From: Carposina sasakii
Taxonomy: Eukaryota; Arthropoda; Insecta; Lepidoptera; Carposinidae
Length of the DNA: 64,000 bases
Assembly (NCBI GenBank): GCA_014607495.2
Contig: CP053165.1
Span: 2,660,906-2,724,905 of the forward strand
Direction: 5' to 3'
Position 1 is the first letter of the stretch. Each line of letters opens with the position of its first letter. Below the pieces are notes generated by a model. The model ran no database searches. It was not told the DNA's origin and was given only the letters and a program-made list of their open reading frames with translations. Both the position numbers and the translations under genes were made by a program. This document shows, one piece after another, positions 1 through 12,400 of this stretch.

Positions 1-175
1 TGTGTTAATCCAGGGTGTCAGCTAACTCCATACCAAATTTTATTAAAATCGCTCCAGCCGTGTTTACGTGAAAGAGTAACAAACCGTCTTTCCATCCATC
101 CATCCATCCATTCATACTTACAAACTTTCGCGTTTATAATATTGATAAGATTAGATAGAAGCCGTTATGCGATAG
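1..175 (-). repeat. Dispersed repeat fragment (ctagtggacgcccgcg family)
   Basis: This is the reverse complement of a repeat seen complete or in part at 29480-29683, 44065-44282, 45838-46635, 51420-51585 and elsewhere. The shared part has the phrase about tens of bases of ATGG/CCAT microsatellite (here ccat repeats near 91-112) next to a segment that reads cgaaagtttgtaagtatgga on the other strand. It is cut off by the window edge. The class is uncertain; it may be an RTE- or Helitron-related non-autonomous element. Confidence 0.6.
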
Positions 176-488
176 TGATTATTTTTGTTATTGTACTCAC
201 TCACTCAATAAATAAGTCGTGGAGATAATATTCGCCAGTTTTCATGCACATAACTATGATTATAATTAAATACCTATAACCTATCTTTTCAACAAAAGAA
301 ACAGAATTGAAATCAGTTCATCCGTTCACACACACACGCTCATACACTTCAAACTTATAATACTTACCCCTCTTTTTAAGTCGAGGGTTAAAACTACCTT
401 ACTGACTAACAAGAGACTTACTAGCAATCAAAAATCGACCTTACAATGGCCAACTTCTCGACTAATTAACAGACATAATTATTTACAG

Positions 489-3400
489 GCAAAGGCATGT
501 TCTACAGAGTGTCAAAATCGGACCTGCCTAGCCCAGACACGGATAAGTCCTACCCGTTAGACTCTATGACTAAAAGTGACCCCCCCAAGGGTATATTACG
601 CGAGAAACTATCTGATGTGTTACATAAGAGGGTGGAAAATCTTGTTTCGGGCAAGGCGAGGCAGACGTGCAGTTTTGAGGAAGATAAGAAGAGTGTCAGG
701 TAAATCTAGTTATCCCTCTTCCCCATCATTTTATTATATATTTAAGACTGAAAAATTTCGACAGGAAATCACTTCTTCATGTTTAAAGATTGTAATAAAA
801 TTGCTGTGTTGTTTATTCTCTATACCAGGGTTTCCGGGAAGTGGGCAGCAGCGCCTCCCGTGTTGACAACATAGTCCAAAATACAAACTGCGGTCATCAA
901 CCCGCCTGCCCAGCGTGGTGACTATGGGCAAATACCCCCCATGGCAGTCTTGTGACGTGCCCTGGGGGAAGCCTACGTCCAGCAGTGGACTGCAATAGGC
1001 TGATGATGATGAAGCACATACAAAAAAAATAATGTTACCTTGACCATCAAGAACTATTTCTATGAAACGAACATGACTAATTCGAAATTTTCTTCTCAGA
1101 TTCAAACTGGAAAGCCTACCAGAACCCACAATAAGTCCAGGCTCGAACAGCTCATCAGAAATCAACGACAATCAAAGCTCAATCATCAGCGCGACACCCG
1201 TCCCAATCCCATCACCGAAAATCCCTTCATCCCCTATCATCCCCTTGTCCCCTATCATCCCCTTGTCCCCAATCACCCCGTCCCCTTTAGTGCCTTTACC
1301 TATTCCTAATGTAACGTTAGCCCCTCTAGTTGGTAGACCCCCTTTGCCCCCCAAAATGGTGGATAGTCCGAAAAGCGGCTCCGGTCCGGATAAGGAAGCT
1401 ATTGGTAACTATTTTCTGTTTTATCTGAGTAACAGAAATCTGTTATGCGCGTCTTCACTTATTTTAATGTTATAGTACATTCCATTGAGATCTGTCCCCG
1501 CTATTCTAAACGTGGCTGTGGGATTTTCCTTGTGATCCATCAGTTTTGGCTACCCCATTTCGGGAACAGCCGTGTCTATATTTATACCCTAAACCTAAAC
1601 CGACGGGCGTGCATGAAGAATATCATGAAAGTAGATGAAGCGAAAGGGATGTATCAGGACCGTAACAAGTGGAGATCCGTGATCTCTGCCTACCCTTCCG
1701 TACTCGCGTGATTTTATGTATGTATGTAATATGAAGAAATGTAATTTTTCAGACACCGACGCCCACAAGCCAGCCACATCACCCCGGCGTCGCCTGCTTC
1801 GCCCGCCGGCAGCCGACTACATAAAACCCGACTTGTTTCAGAAGAACTTCCAAAAGATATCCGATATAGTCCGACCGGGGGAAATAGAGACCGAATGCGT
1901 TCACTTGGAAGAGCCGCAATTGACTGAGAAAGAAGTCCGGCCTAGGTATGTTTTAGGTGTAGGTAGGTAAAAAGGGGTAAAATATGCGATCCCAAGTAAT
2001 ATTGTAAAAGTAATTTTTTCAAAACTTTTCTGATCACCTATTTATGGTTTAAATAGTGAAACAAGCTTCTTGACCTAGGCTACATTATGCAGTCCATGCG
2101 GACGAAGGCGCGGCAAGAACTTAGTAAATAATATATATGGTCTATTTATCGCACTAGTAGATGCCCGCGACTTTTTCTGCATGAACTATGTTATATGTTA
2201 CCCTACGTGCTACTCTGTTCCGTAGTTTTGATGTGCAAGATACATAAACTTTCACTTTAATAATATAGTCCAAAACTTGGTCCTTTTCTCTCCAAAAGGA
2301 ACATACCACATATTTCAGCTTCTTACTTCCATTAGTTTTGGCTGTGCGATGTCTATTACTCATTCAATCACAATAATATTTTCCCACTAACCCAGGTCAC
2401 CAATGATACCACAGAAGAACAAGATATCAATCAACCTCATGGAAAGCATAGAATCCGAAACTTCCATAGACTCGCCGGATAGAGAGTTCGCGAACCTAGA
2501 TTTAAATGATCTAAACGATTTGAACGACCTACCGAAAGACGATAACGATGTAAAAAAAGAAACTACTGAAGACCGAAAAGAGTATACAAGTAGATAGTGC
2601 CAAAGATAACGACGATGCTTCCGTCGGTACATTCCAAAACGAATTCTAGTATAAAATCACCGCGAACGTCAAACGTTACAGTACCTCAAATCAAAGTTCC
2701 TAAATTAGATTTTCTAACAAAACAATCCAAACTTGCACATTCCGATTCTGATGACTCGAAACAAACCGATGACGTTAAAACTAAATCGGATATCAGTTCC
2801 AAATCGGAGGTCGTAGAGATTAAAGATAGAACACCGCAGCTCAAAATATCGCCTACAGTTAGTTTAGGTTCAGAACTTAGGTCTCCGAAGCCAGATTTAA
2901 GGCCTTGGAGTCCTCTATCAACATTTAAACCAAATAGGGCGGTCATAGCACCATTGAAATCGTCAGATTCTGCTGCTAGTTTAGGAAAGAGTCTCGCAAG
3001 TCCTAGGTTAGATGGCGTGATCATATCGCAAGGGAAATCAACGGATAATGTAGTAGTTATGTATCAATTCGAAAGCCAAGCTGATAGTGCTAAACCAATA
3101 AAATCTCCGATGATTCCCGATATGGGAGCAAGAGATTTTATAGAGAGGAACAAAGCAGATGAGAGAAGAAGACTGGAGTTAGCATTGCAAAAAGAATTAG
3201 AAAGTATTAGAGTAGAGTGGACGGCGAAAGAGAGAAGAATGCGAGCGGAGTTGTATGAAGAGTTGAAGGAAGCAGAAGAGAAGTTTTTACGGGAGAAAAG
3301 AATGCGGTTAGCGGAACAAGTAGAGAGAAATCGGAGGGAAATGGAAGAGGTAAGTTACAACTAAAACAATAATCAAGTTATGACACAATGGGGTATGTAT

Positions 3401-6400
3401 ATAACCCCAAATATTTGTGTTAGCTCATCTTGTATTGACGTTCGACGTTGCTCGCACAACACTTGAAACCCTTCTCTTTGTTTTGTTTCTCTATCGCGCA
3501 GGCGCGCGGTAGCTGCCTAACCGAATTGTATGAAGATTGTATACTTAACGAGTACTTATGATATCGAACCTCACGCTTTCAGTATAATATTTCTACCTTT
3601 TTGATTCTTTGTAACGTAATCGGGTTATCAAACTTCACGCTTTTCGCATACTAGTCGATAGCCTACGTAGCGTAAAAAAGTTCATGCCAATGGTATTCAT
3701 TATTATTTTATTAGTATGTATTCATTGCCAACAGCGTATAAGTATAATTTTTGAAACAGGCGTCATCATCGAACGAGACGAATCACCTTCAATCATTAAA
3801 AGAAGCGGCCAAAGAGATACAAGAGCGATTCTCAAGAGACAGCGAGGCGGCGGCTAAGAAACATGAAGAGGACATGAATCGCATACGGGACGGGTATAGG
3901 AAAAGGTTGGCGGAGCAACAGGAACTACTTGAAATTGGTGTGTTATTATTCTTATATCCTTGCTTACTTACTAATATTATAAATGTGAAAGTAACTCTGC
4001 CTGTGTGTATGTATGGATTTGGCGCCAAAACTACTGAACTGATTGAAATGAAATTTAGTATACAAGTAGTCTAGAGCATACTTTTTATCCCGGGAAAATA
4101 TTTTTATCCCGGATTTTTCTGCGCGGGCGTCCACTAGTATAATATAAATTTTCCTCCGTTTTAATTAGGGTGGCTTGCGGCCATAATCCATTCATAATCT
4201 TATAATAAGTACATAAAATCAAAACTGTTTTAGAAAACGAGCGAGCCCTTACGGAACTAACTGCTCAGTTACAAGCGAGCCTAGCGAGCGCTCGCGCGAG
4301 GATGTTAGAAGAGAACAGAGCTACGATAGAGGCTATGAGGGAAGAGCACAGCGCTAGGATCACAGAGCTACGACAGGATTATAGAGCTGAGGTAAGTCTA
4401 TAGTAGCCAATAGTGATTTGCGTTGTCAAGAAAAATCTGAAAAATTTAGAAAAAAAAACGAAAGGTGGTTTGAAAATAGCTTACTATATAGGTAGGTAGA
4501 AAACTAGGGTCCAACGATCCATAAAATCAGGTTAGAAGTGCTAAAGAAGTCACATATCTTTCTGTTTGATGTATAGTCATACAAAAACACCCTGATAATA
4601 TCCATAAATTTAAAGACTCGAAGTCACCTTTCTTTGTCAAGATAATACCTACGAACATTTCTGAGTTGTATAGGAATTTCTTCATACAGACTGGAAAAAG
4701 AGCAACTCGTCACTTATCATTTTCATTTGGCCCCGCTTTTCTAAACCTGGCTGCAGAATCTCCTTCGTTATCCTGCAGTTTTGGCAGATATCGTGTCCTA
4801 GGATTTGTATTGGACTGTGTTTCTATCTTACATCCGATAGGTGGCTCTGCTATATAAGGTCTATCCAAAATTAGTGATTATCTTTTGACACGAAACTAGG
4901 CAGGTAAAAAGAAACAACTTTCACTATGGGACCAACTTCGAAATATTAAAAAAAAATTTACTGTTCGATACAATCTCGAATAATTACTGCATTGAAATGT
5001 ATGGAACAGGTGATTTTTTTTTTCAATATTTCGGAGTTGGGCCCATAGTGAAAGTTGTTTCTTTTTACCTACCTAGTTTCGTGTCAAAAGATAATCACTA
5101 ATTTTGGATAGACCTTATATATCTATACTAGCTATATATACAGGGTGTAACAGAAAGGGTATGTTAAGCGAAAAGCTATGTAAATAGCCCACTATAGAGA
5201 ACCTATTTCCAAAATTTGAGACTCGAAATCAAATGTTTACTTTTCAAGATTGTATGAACATTCCTGAGTTGTTTCGGAATTCTCCATACTATCTGGAAAA
5301 ATAAACATCTGATTTCGAGTCTGAAATTTTGTGGGTAGGTTCCTTTTAGTGGGCTATTTACATAGCTTTTCGCTTAACATATCCTTTTTGTTACACTCTG
5401 TATATACTCATGAATCCCACAGGCAAACGGTGCAAGCAGTTTTTTGGGACGTTGTATCTAGTTTTAAGATTTCGTAATTGCAAAAAGTAATAAATATTTC
5501 TTTCCCAGGTGGAACGTCTAAGGACCCAGCACGCGTGTCATTTAGAGGAACTCAGGGCTCGCCTGGCCACAGAACGGGCGGCCAGTCGACATACTGACGA
5601 GCGGGCTATAGCTGACAAATACAAGTGTCTCAAAGAGAAATACGTGCGGTTGAAACATGATGTTAAGGTAATCATCAGTTTTTTTATTTAAGGAGTGTAG
5701 TTACTTTTTACCCGACTGCGTTGGAAGGAGGGTTATGTTTTTTGAGTGTATGTTTGTATGTATGTATATTATACTTGAGAGATGTGATTAGATTCTCACG
5801 CAGTCGGGTTTTTTGTTAGGTTAAAGCTGTTTTTTATTTGAGGAAGGTAGTTGAAATTCTTTTATTGAGTTTTAAATATTATTTTAAATAATCTTATTAA
5901 GAAATATTAGTTTTATATACATTTTGTGTGAGAGAGGATATGAGTGTACTGGAAGTGAGCAATGAGATGATGGATAATAGGGATGAATGGAAGAAAAGTA
6001 CATATTGCGCCGACCGCAAATAAATGGGAACAGGGCAGGAAGATGATGATTATTGTTATAGACATAGATTTTCCTTTGTTTTAATAATCAAAGGACTTTA
6101 TCTCTTTCTGTTTTTTATATATTTTTATGGCTACTTTCTCAGAGAGTTAGAGAAGTAATTTGTTTATTACAGATGTCTATAGAGCGACGGAACAAGCGCC
6201 GAGAAATGAGTATGACTACCGGCTCAGAGACTGAAAAATCCAATTCGCACAAGGCTAACCAGTCCCTTGAAAGGTAAATAATTATTAACGAAATTTTCAT
6301 ATGGGCACATAGAGCACATAAGTCATAAGTGTTTATTACGTTTAACTATTTATTGGTAAACGCAGCGTGGGATGGACAGATGACCTGGCCAAGGTCGCGG

Positions 6401-9400
6401 GCGTCGGTTGGATACAGGCCGCTTCCGACCGGTCGGAATGGAGGTTGTTGGGGGAGGCCTGTGTTCAGCATGATGATGATGACATTTAGCTATAGGTAAT
6501 TGGTCGCTTGTGCTGATGCGTAGATTTGACTGGAATATATCAGCTGCATCTCCTTACAGTTATACAAAGAACACTCCCTCCAAGTTTCAGGTATCTACAA
6601 TTAGCGGTTTAGGCTGTGCGTTGATCAGTCATTCAGGACAAAGTATTTTGTACAATGCAGTGTCTACAGTTGCATTATGTATGTAATTATACAGGTTGAT
6701 TTTTGGTCGTCAACGTTCCCGAAAACTACGGAATCTCCTCATCTTCACGATCATTTTTCTCCGTAGAAGCATACCTGGGAAGTGTCTGGTTCCCAAGATT
6801 TTAGGGTCCAAAGTTGAGTAAATAGACTGTGTTTTTCTGCATAAATGCACATAGACGCGCGCAGCAAGATTTTTTCACGAGAAATAATTAATATCTGTCT
6901 ATGAAGAAACTAGCATAAACACTGGACACTATAAATTTCATCAGATCAAGTAATTGAAAAAAAAATTATTTTCCCAGCATTTTTTTTGGCATAAACTAAC
7001 TTTATTTGACGTATAGAGTACGTACCCTTCGTTAAGGTATGTATAGGTATACTGTATACAGTATGGTCGGTTCTGACTGTCTCATACCTAAACTTAAAAT
7101 TAGTCCTACCTGTTCCTTTCTGTCTCAGCTATTCATGTTAAGGATGGAGAGAGACAGACCTGACTAATTTTAAGTTTACGTTTAAGTCTAACGGTCAGAA
7201 TCGACCATAGTGTCTACAGTTTCATCATGTATGTCATTGTGTATGTATTGTATTATACAATTTTAGTATTAGTAATTTTTAATCTATATGTGTCACTGAC
7301 CGCTATATTAGCACTGGACTGTCTTTTCCATTAATTTCACGGTGAATAGGTATAATACAATTATATTTTTTATCCATGTTGTATAATACAATTATATTTT
7401 TTATCCATGTTGTAGGTGTAAAGAACTGAACGAGACTTCAGTGAGTGCGGTCATAGAACCCGAGCCTCGACGGAACAACCTCGTACTAAACGATAACGAA
7501 ACGTCGCAGTCCGAAGCCAATGTTAACAACAACAATAACAGAGAGCCGGTGAGTGTTTATTTATACATAATTGAAATCAGTTGCGTAGTTTAATAGATCT
7601 AAGCATACATATGTATAGGGACAGACAGACAGCGGGAAAAATTGGGTTTTATACTATGTTAGGATGCACCAGCGAACGTTCATGATTTTATATGCGTACA
7701 TTTTAGCATTTCCGTATATCCCACTTACGTGGGAAGTTTGGTTGGATGTTTATAGAGCAGTCTATTTGTGTACATATATCAAATGAACTTTAACTCATAT
7801 TGTAACAATGAAGGGTACCGAATTTCAAAAATAAACTTTGAAGTGCTCTCTGTTAAGTTATGATATTGCAGTTTCGATAGTGTAACTAGCGGCCGTCGAA
7901 ATTCAAGTAATACTTTTATCTGTGAAGCACGAACTTCTTTTTAGTCCGTAACGCTATCGTCATACTGTCAAATCTCATAGATCTTGCTTGCGAGTCGATA
8001 GTATTACGGCGCGTTAAAAGGTTCATGCTTACCCTACTGATGATTTTGGGTGTATGTTAGTAGTCCCATCTGGCAGATTTCTATAAAAAAATCCCAGCTG
8101 ACCGGTGTATCATGCACCCATGATTTTTCTTGTAAAAAATATTTTTTATGTAAAAAAATAAATATAAAATTATTAATAAAGAAATGGAAAAAATTCTTCA
8201 CCCGAGTGGGAATCGAACCCACGATCACTGCAAACCGTGCCAGCCGCTCTAACCACCGAGCTACCGGGTAAAAATATAACTTTTTCCTTATCATAAGCCT
8301 CTACAATCCGACACGTCACACCCGTCGGTCCGGCCCCGACGCCGCACCGCCGTCGCGTTCAGAGAACCGCCGCGACGACGACACAGGGACACTGACGCAG
8401 GTAACATGTCGGTTTACTTCGCATCATCATCTTCCTGCCCTTTATTATCATTATCCTAATACTAGCGGACGCCCGCGTGGACTGCAGAAAAAACAAAACC
8501 TTGAAATTATCTGGGATAAAAGTATCCTATGTTCGTCTTCTGGTTCTAAGCTACCTCCCCACCAATTTTCAGCCAAATTAGTCCCCTTTATAATAATTTA
8601 ATTGATAGTGACTACATAATATGTAACACATTACGTATTAGGTAAATATTGACCTATGTATGTCGAAGGCATGTTGAATAACACGCCTTATTATTACACA
8701 ACGGCTTGGCATTTTGAAGAACTACGCTATTTTTATCCCGTTATTTTTTCATTGAAAAATGACTGTGTTTTAAACACAGAGTCTTAATATTTGCTTGACC
8801 GTGTACCTTATAACCGTAGCGTGTAGAACGAGCATTAAGAGATCACGATTGCACTGTAACTGAATATTACAAATTATTTCAGGAGCCACCACAGACTGTC
8901 AAGACTCTTCAGATGCGACCACAGCGGACGAAAAACCAAAGGAGTCAGTCAACGGTATTCTTTAATCAATTAGTTAGTAGGTAATTATTATACAAGGTGT
9001 AACAAAAGGGGTATCTGAAGCTAAATGCTATGAAAATATCCCACTGTGGAATCTTTTGAGACTGGAAACCACATATTTATTTCAAGTAATTATGGATTAT
9101 TCCTAAACAACTCAGGATTTTTCATACAATCTTTAAACTTTGATTTTCTAGGATAGCGGATAGCGGTGCCGTTATATAAGCAACTTTTCACATGTCGGCA
9201 CCTTAAGGACGCCTACGTTTGTATGGCCGCTATGGCCGATATGACGGCACGGTTATTCTGGGAAACCATAGTTTTACAGCTTACTGCTATTAGATTCGTT
9301 ATCTGTTGCATTATTTATTTTTTTATGCCCGAAAAGCGGGGATAGGCTCACTTCTTTTCACGTTGGGATATAAAAGGCTAACTGTAAGCATGATTGATTG

Positions 9401-12400
9401 CCTATTCATAATAATAATGCTTAAGTTTTTATTCTTCTGCTGATTTACTTAGTATAACAACCACAGATTTATTTATTGTAATATTTCCAGGTCACGGACG
9501 AAGAAGGTGCTTTACTAGATTAAAATCAGCGTCGACGTCTCGTCTTAACTACTCTCCCAAGTGAGTACATTCATATTTACGCTCGTAAACTAAGTGGTAA
9601 ATTTTCCATAAAGATGGCTAAAAGACTATTATGTATTTTATAAGCCGTGAGTTATCATAAGGTATACGGTACATGGTCATGACTTTTGTATAAATCATGA
9701 CCATGTATCGTATACCATATGATAACTATCACTATAATATAAACCATCTCTATTTGTTTAAACCATGACTATGAATTTATAAGCCATGATTCTTATTCTT
9801 TATTGTACACAAAACAACAATAAATACAGAGAAATGTACAAAAGGAATGATGATACATTGTAATATCTGTTACTTGTATAAATCATGACTAGTGTTCTGT
9901 GACTTTGTATAAACTAGGGGTTCCAGTGATCCACATTGGTCTACATTGGCGTGAAATTAAAATGTGTGTTTACAACTCGTAAGTGGTATAGGCCTGTAGG
10001 GGGTCTACCAGAACCAGTTAACTTTTAAAAGTGGTCCATGAGAAATAAGTTTGGGAACTCCTAATAAAGCATGGCTATTTGTAAGTATAAGTCATGACTA
10101 CGCACTGTATAACGTGTGACCATGTATTGTATAACTGCCTGTATAAAGCATGACAATTTCTACCGTCAGACGCGGTGAAGGCTGGTCGAGTCCGCTAGAA
10201 TCCCTTCGTCAGCAGCTTCGCAAGTTAGACGACCTTGAGGACCAGTTCCCCGACCTGGCGTGCCAGCCTGCGTACAGCTTGAGATATCCATTCGCTGAAC
10301 TTGGTGAGTAGCGACTACTAGCCCGCGATTTTACATACATACATACATAACCTCACGCCTATGTCCCATAGGGATAGACAGAGACTGGAGATCTCCATTT
10401 AGTACGTTCCAAACATACCTTTTGCGCCTCATCCACAGTCATTAAATTCTTCATACATGTTCGCCGGTTCAAGGTGCTATTGACTAGCCCTTTTTACTAC
10501 CTACAGGTTGTTTTTATTAGGTACCTACTGTAATCTTTTCAGGATATGTTTAGTACATTGGACCAAAGAATTGTGTTGTCATGTACAAACTTTGCTTCTT
10601 TTAGCGGTACAATTAAGAATAATCCCATGTTTTCGGATGCCTACGTTATACAAAGAACACACCAAGTTTCAAGTCTCTACAATCAGCGGTTTAGTGCGTT
10701 GATCCGTCTGTCATTCAAGTCAAGACAAAGCATTTTATATGATTATTTGGTTATTACATTGTAGCGGAGCCGCATATCGGACGTAAGAAACACAGTCCTA
10801 TACAAATCCTAGAACGCGATATCATTTAGTCTCATTGTTGCTCAATAGCAACAGATACAATATCTGTGTGTGTGTAATCCCCAAATAAAAACCTATTCTA
10901 TTCGATTCTATATCGAAGTTTCACACAATCATTGGAATATATACATGAGCCAAACAATAACTAGTGCCACGGTGGGGCCAGAAGCTACACACCGCTTTCT
11001 CTATTAATCTAAAACAATGATTTACTTTGCCAAACATGTTATAATTTAATCTCTAGGTCCGGTGGCCCGAGCGGACACGCCCGAACTAGAGTTCGTGCGA
11101 CATCGGGCCCTTATAGAGAGGGAGGGGATGCGACGGGCAAGAGCCGTGCTCAAAAGGCGGCGGGCGGCTCTCAAGGAAAGCAGGGCTTCACTGTCGCCGC
11201 ATAGGGCTCCGTCGGTGAGTACATTCGTAATAAACAATAATGATAAAACTCATTTATTTCTCACCACAAATGACACACTATGATACATAACATATAATGA
11301 TGCTTGAAGAGATGGACAGTTTCCATTCATCATATATGTACACACGGCCGTGTTCCTGAAATGAAGTAGCCAGGTAGGATAGCGGGGCCAGATGTTGGCT
11401 CATCGCCTGAGAGAACGCCCCCGAGTTATTACAGATTGAAGAATTGAGTTCACACTCGTAGAAGATAGCGAAGGTCATTCTGCCCGCGATGTTGTACTAA
11501 TATAAGTTGTAATAGAATTGTAAACCACAATAAAATATTAGTTAAACTGTTTCAAGCTCCGAGAAAGGTATTTCACAATCTAGATGACGTTGTGGCAGAT
11601 ATTAAAATATTAATAGTAGTATTTTGGCGTGTTTTGCACTGTTTGGTTTTTATAACTGTTTCAACTCCGGATACATACGAGTATCGTTTGCAATGGTACC
11701 AAGTTTGGTGATTTATACAGAGAGATTCGTATATTCTTTACTGTACAGACAAATGTTGGGCAATATAGTGACTTAAAATAGTTGCAAAGAGAGTGTACAA
11801 AGGCGAGCTTATCTCCTCGAGAGGTTTCTTCCAGCGATATCAAATACAAAAATGTGATGTGCAAAAATTTTGAAATCGCACTTGTGCACTATAATATCTC
11901 CTGCGCAGTTGGCTCATCTCCATTAAGATTGGCCGCCGTGACCGAAATACAGACACATTATGTATATCCCAATTATATCTTTGTTTTCTTGTAATTAGAA
12001 GTCCAATATTCCGATGTCTGAAAGATCCTCATAGATAGATCTACGATATTAATACAGGAGGAACGAGATTCAACTGAGCTTGAGGTGGCGTTACACCGGG
12101 CGCGCGCATTGCTCGGAGAGAAGGAGATAAGGCTGCGGCACATCGAGCGCGCACTACGCAGGCTGCAGGACGCGCCCGCGCAGATACAGGTTGGCCACGC
12201 CTGCTGACCTTTGAGTTACAACTAGCGTAGACGAACGTTCACTAAAATCTCCATCAAACGAACAACATCGCATTGGACAAGGACGAATTTTACAATCTCT
12301 AAATGAAATTGCGAAATCTTGTAGCGGTTGTCTATGGAGATTTAGACTGCCTTTGCGCCAGAGATATGCTATCACTTATCAATCAGTTCTTTACTTGATT

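Noticed and set aside
1172..1354. Glycine-rich frame on the minus strand
   Set aside because: It is the antisense of the proline-rich exon 1100-1404 of the coiled-coil gene, which has splice signals and a consistent frame.
8200..8269. tRNA gene on the minus strand
   Set aside because: D and T arms and a B box are present, but the anticodon arm does not pair and the same sequence with the same AT-rich tail recurs, truncated, at 36018-36102. It is a SINE head.
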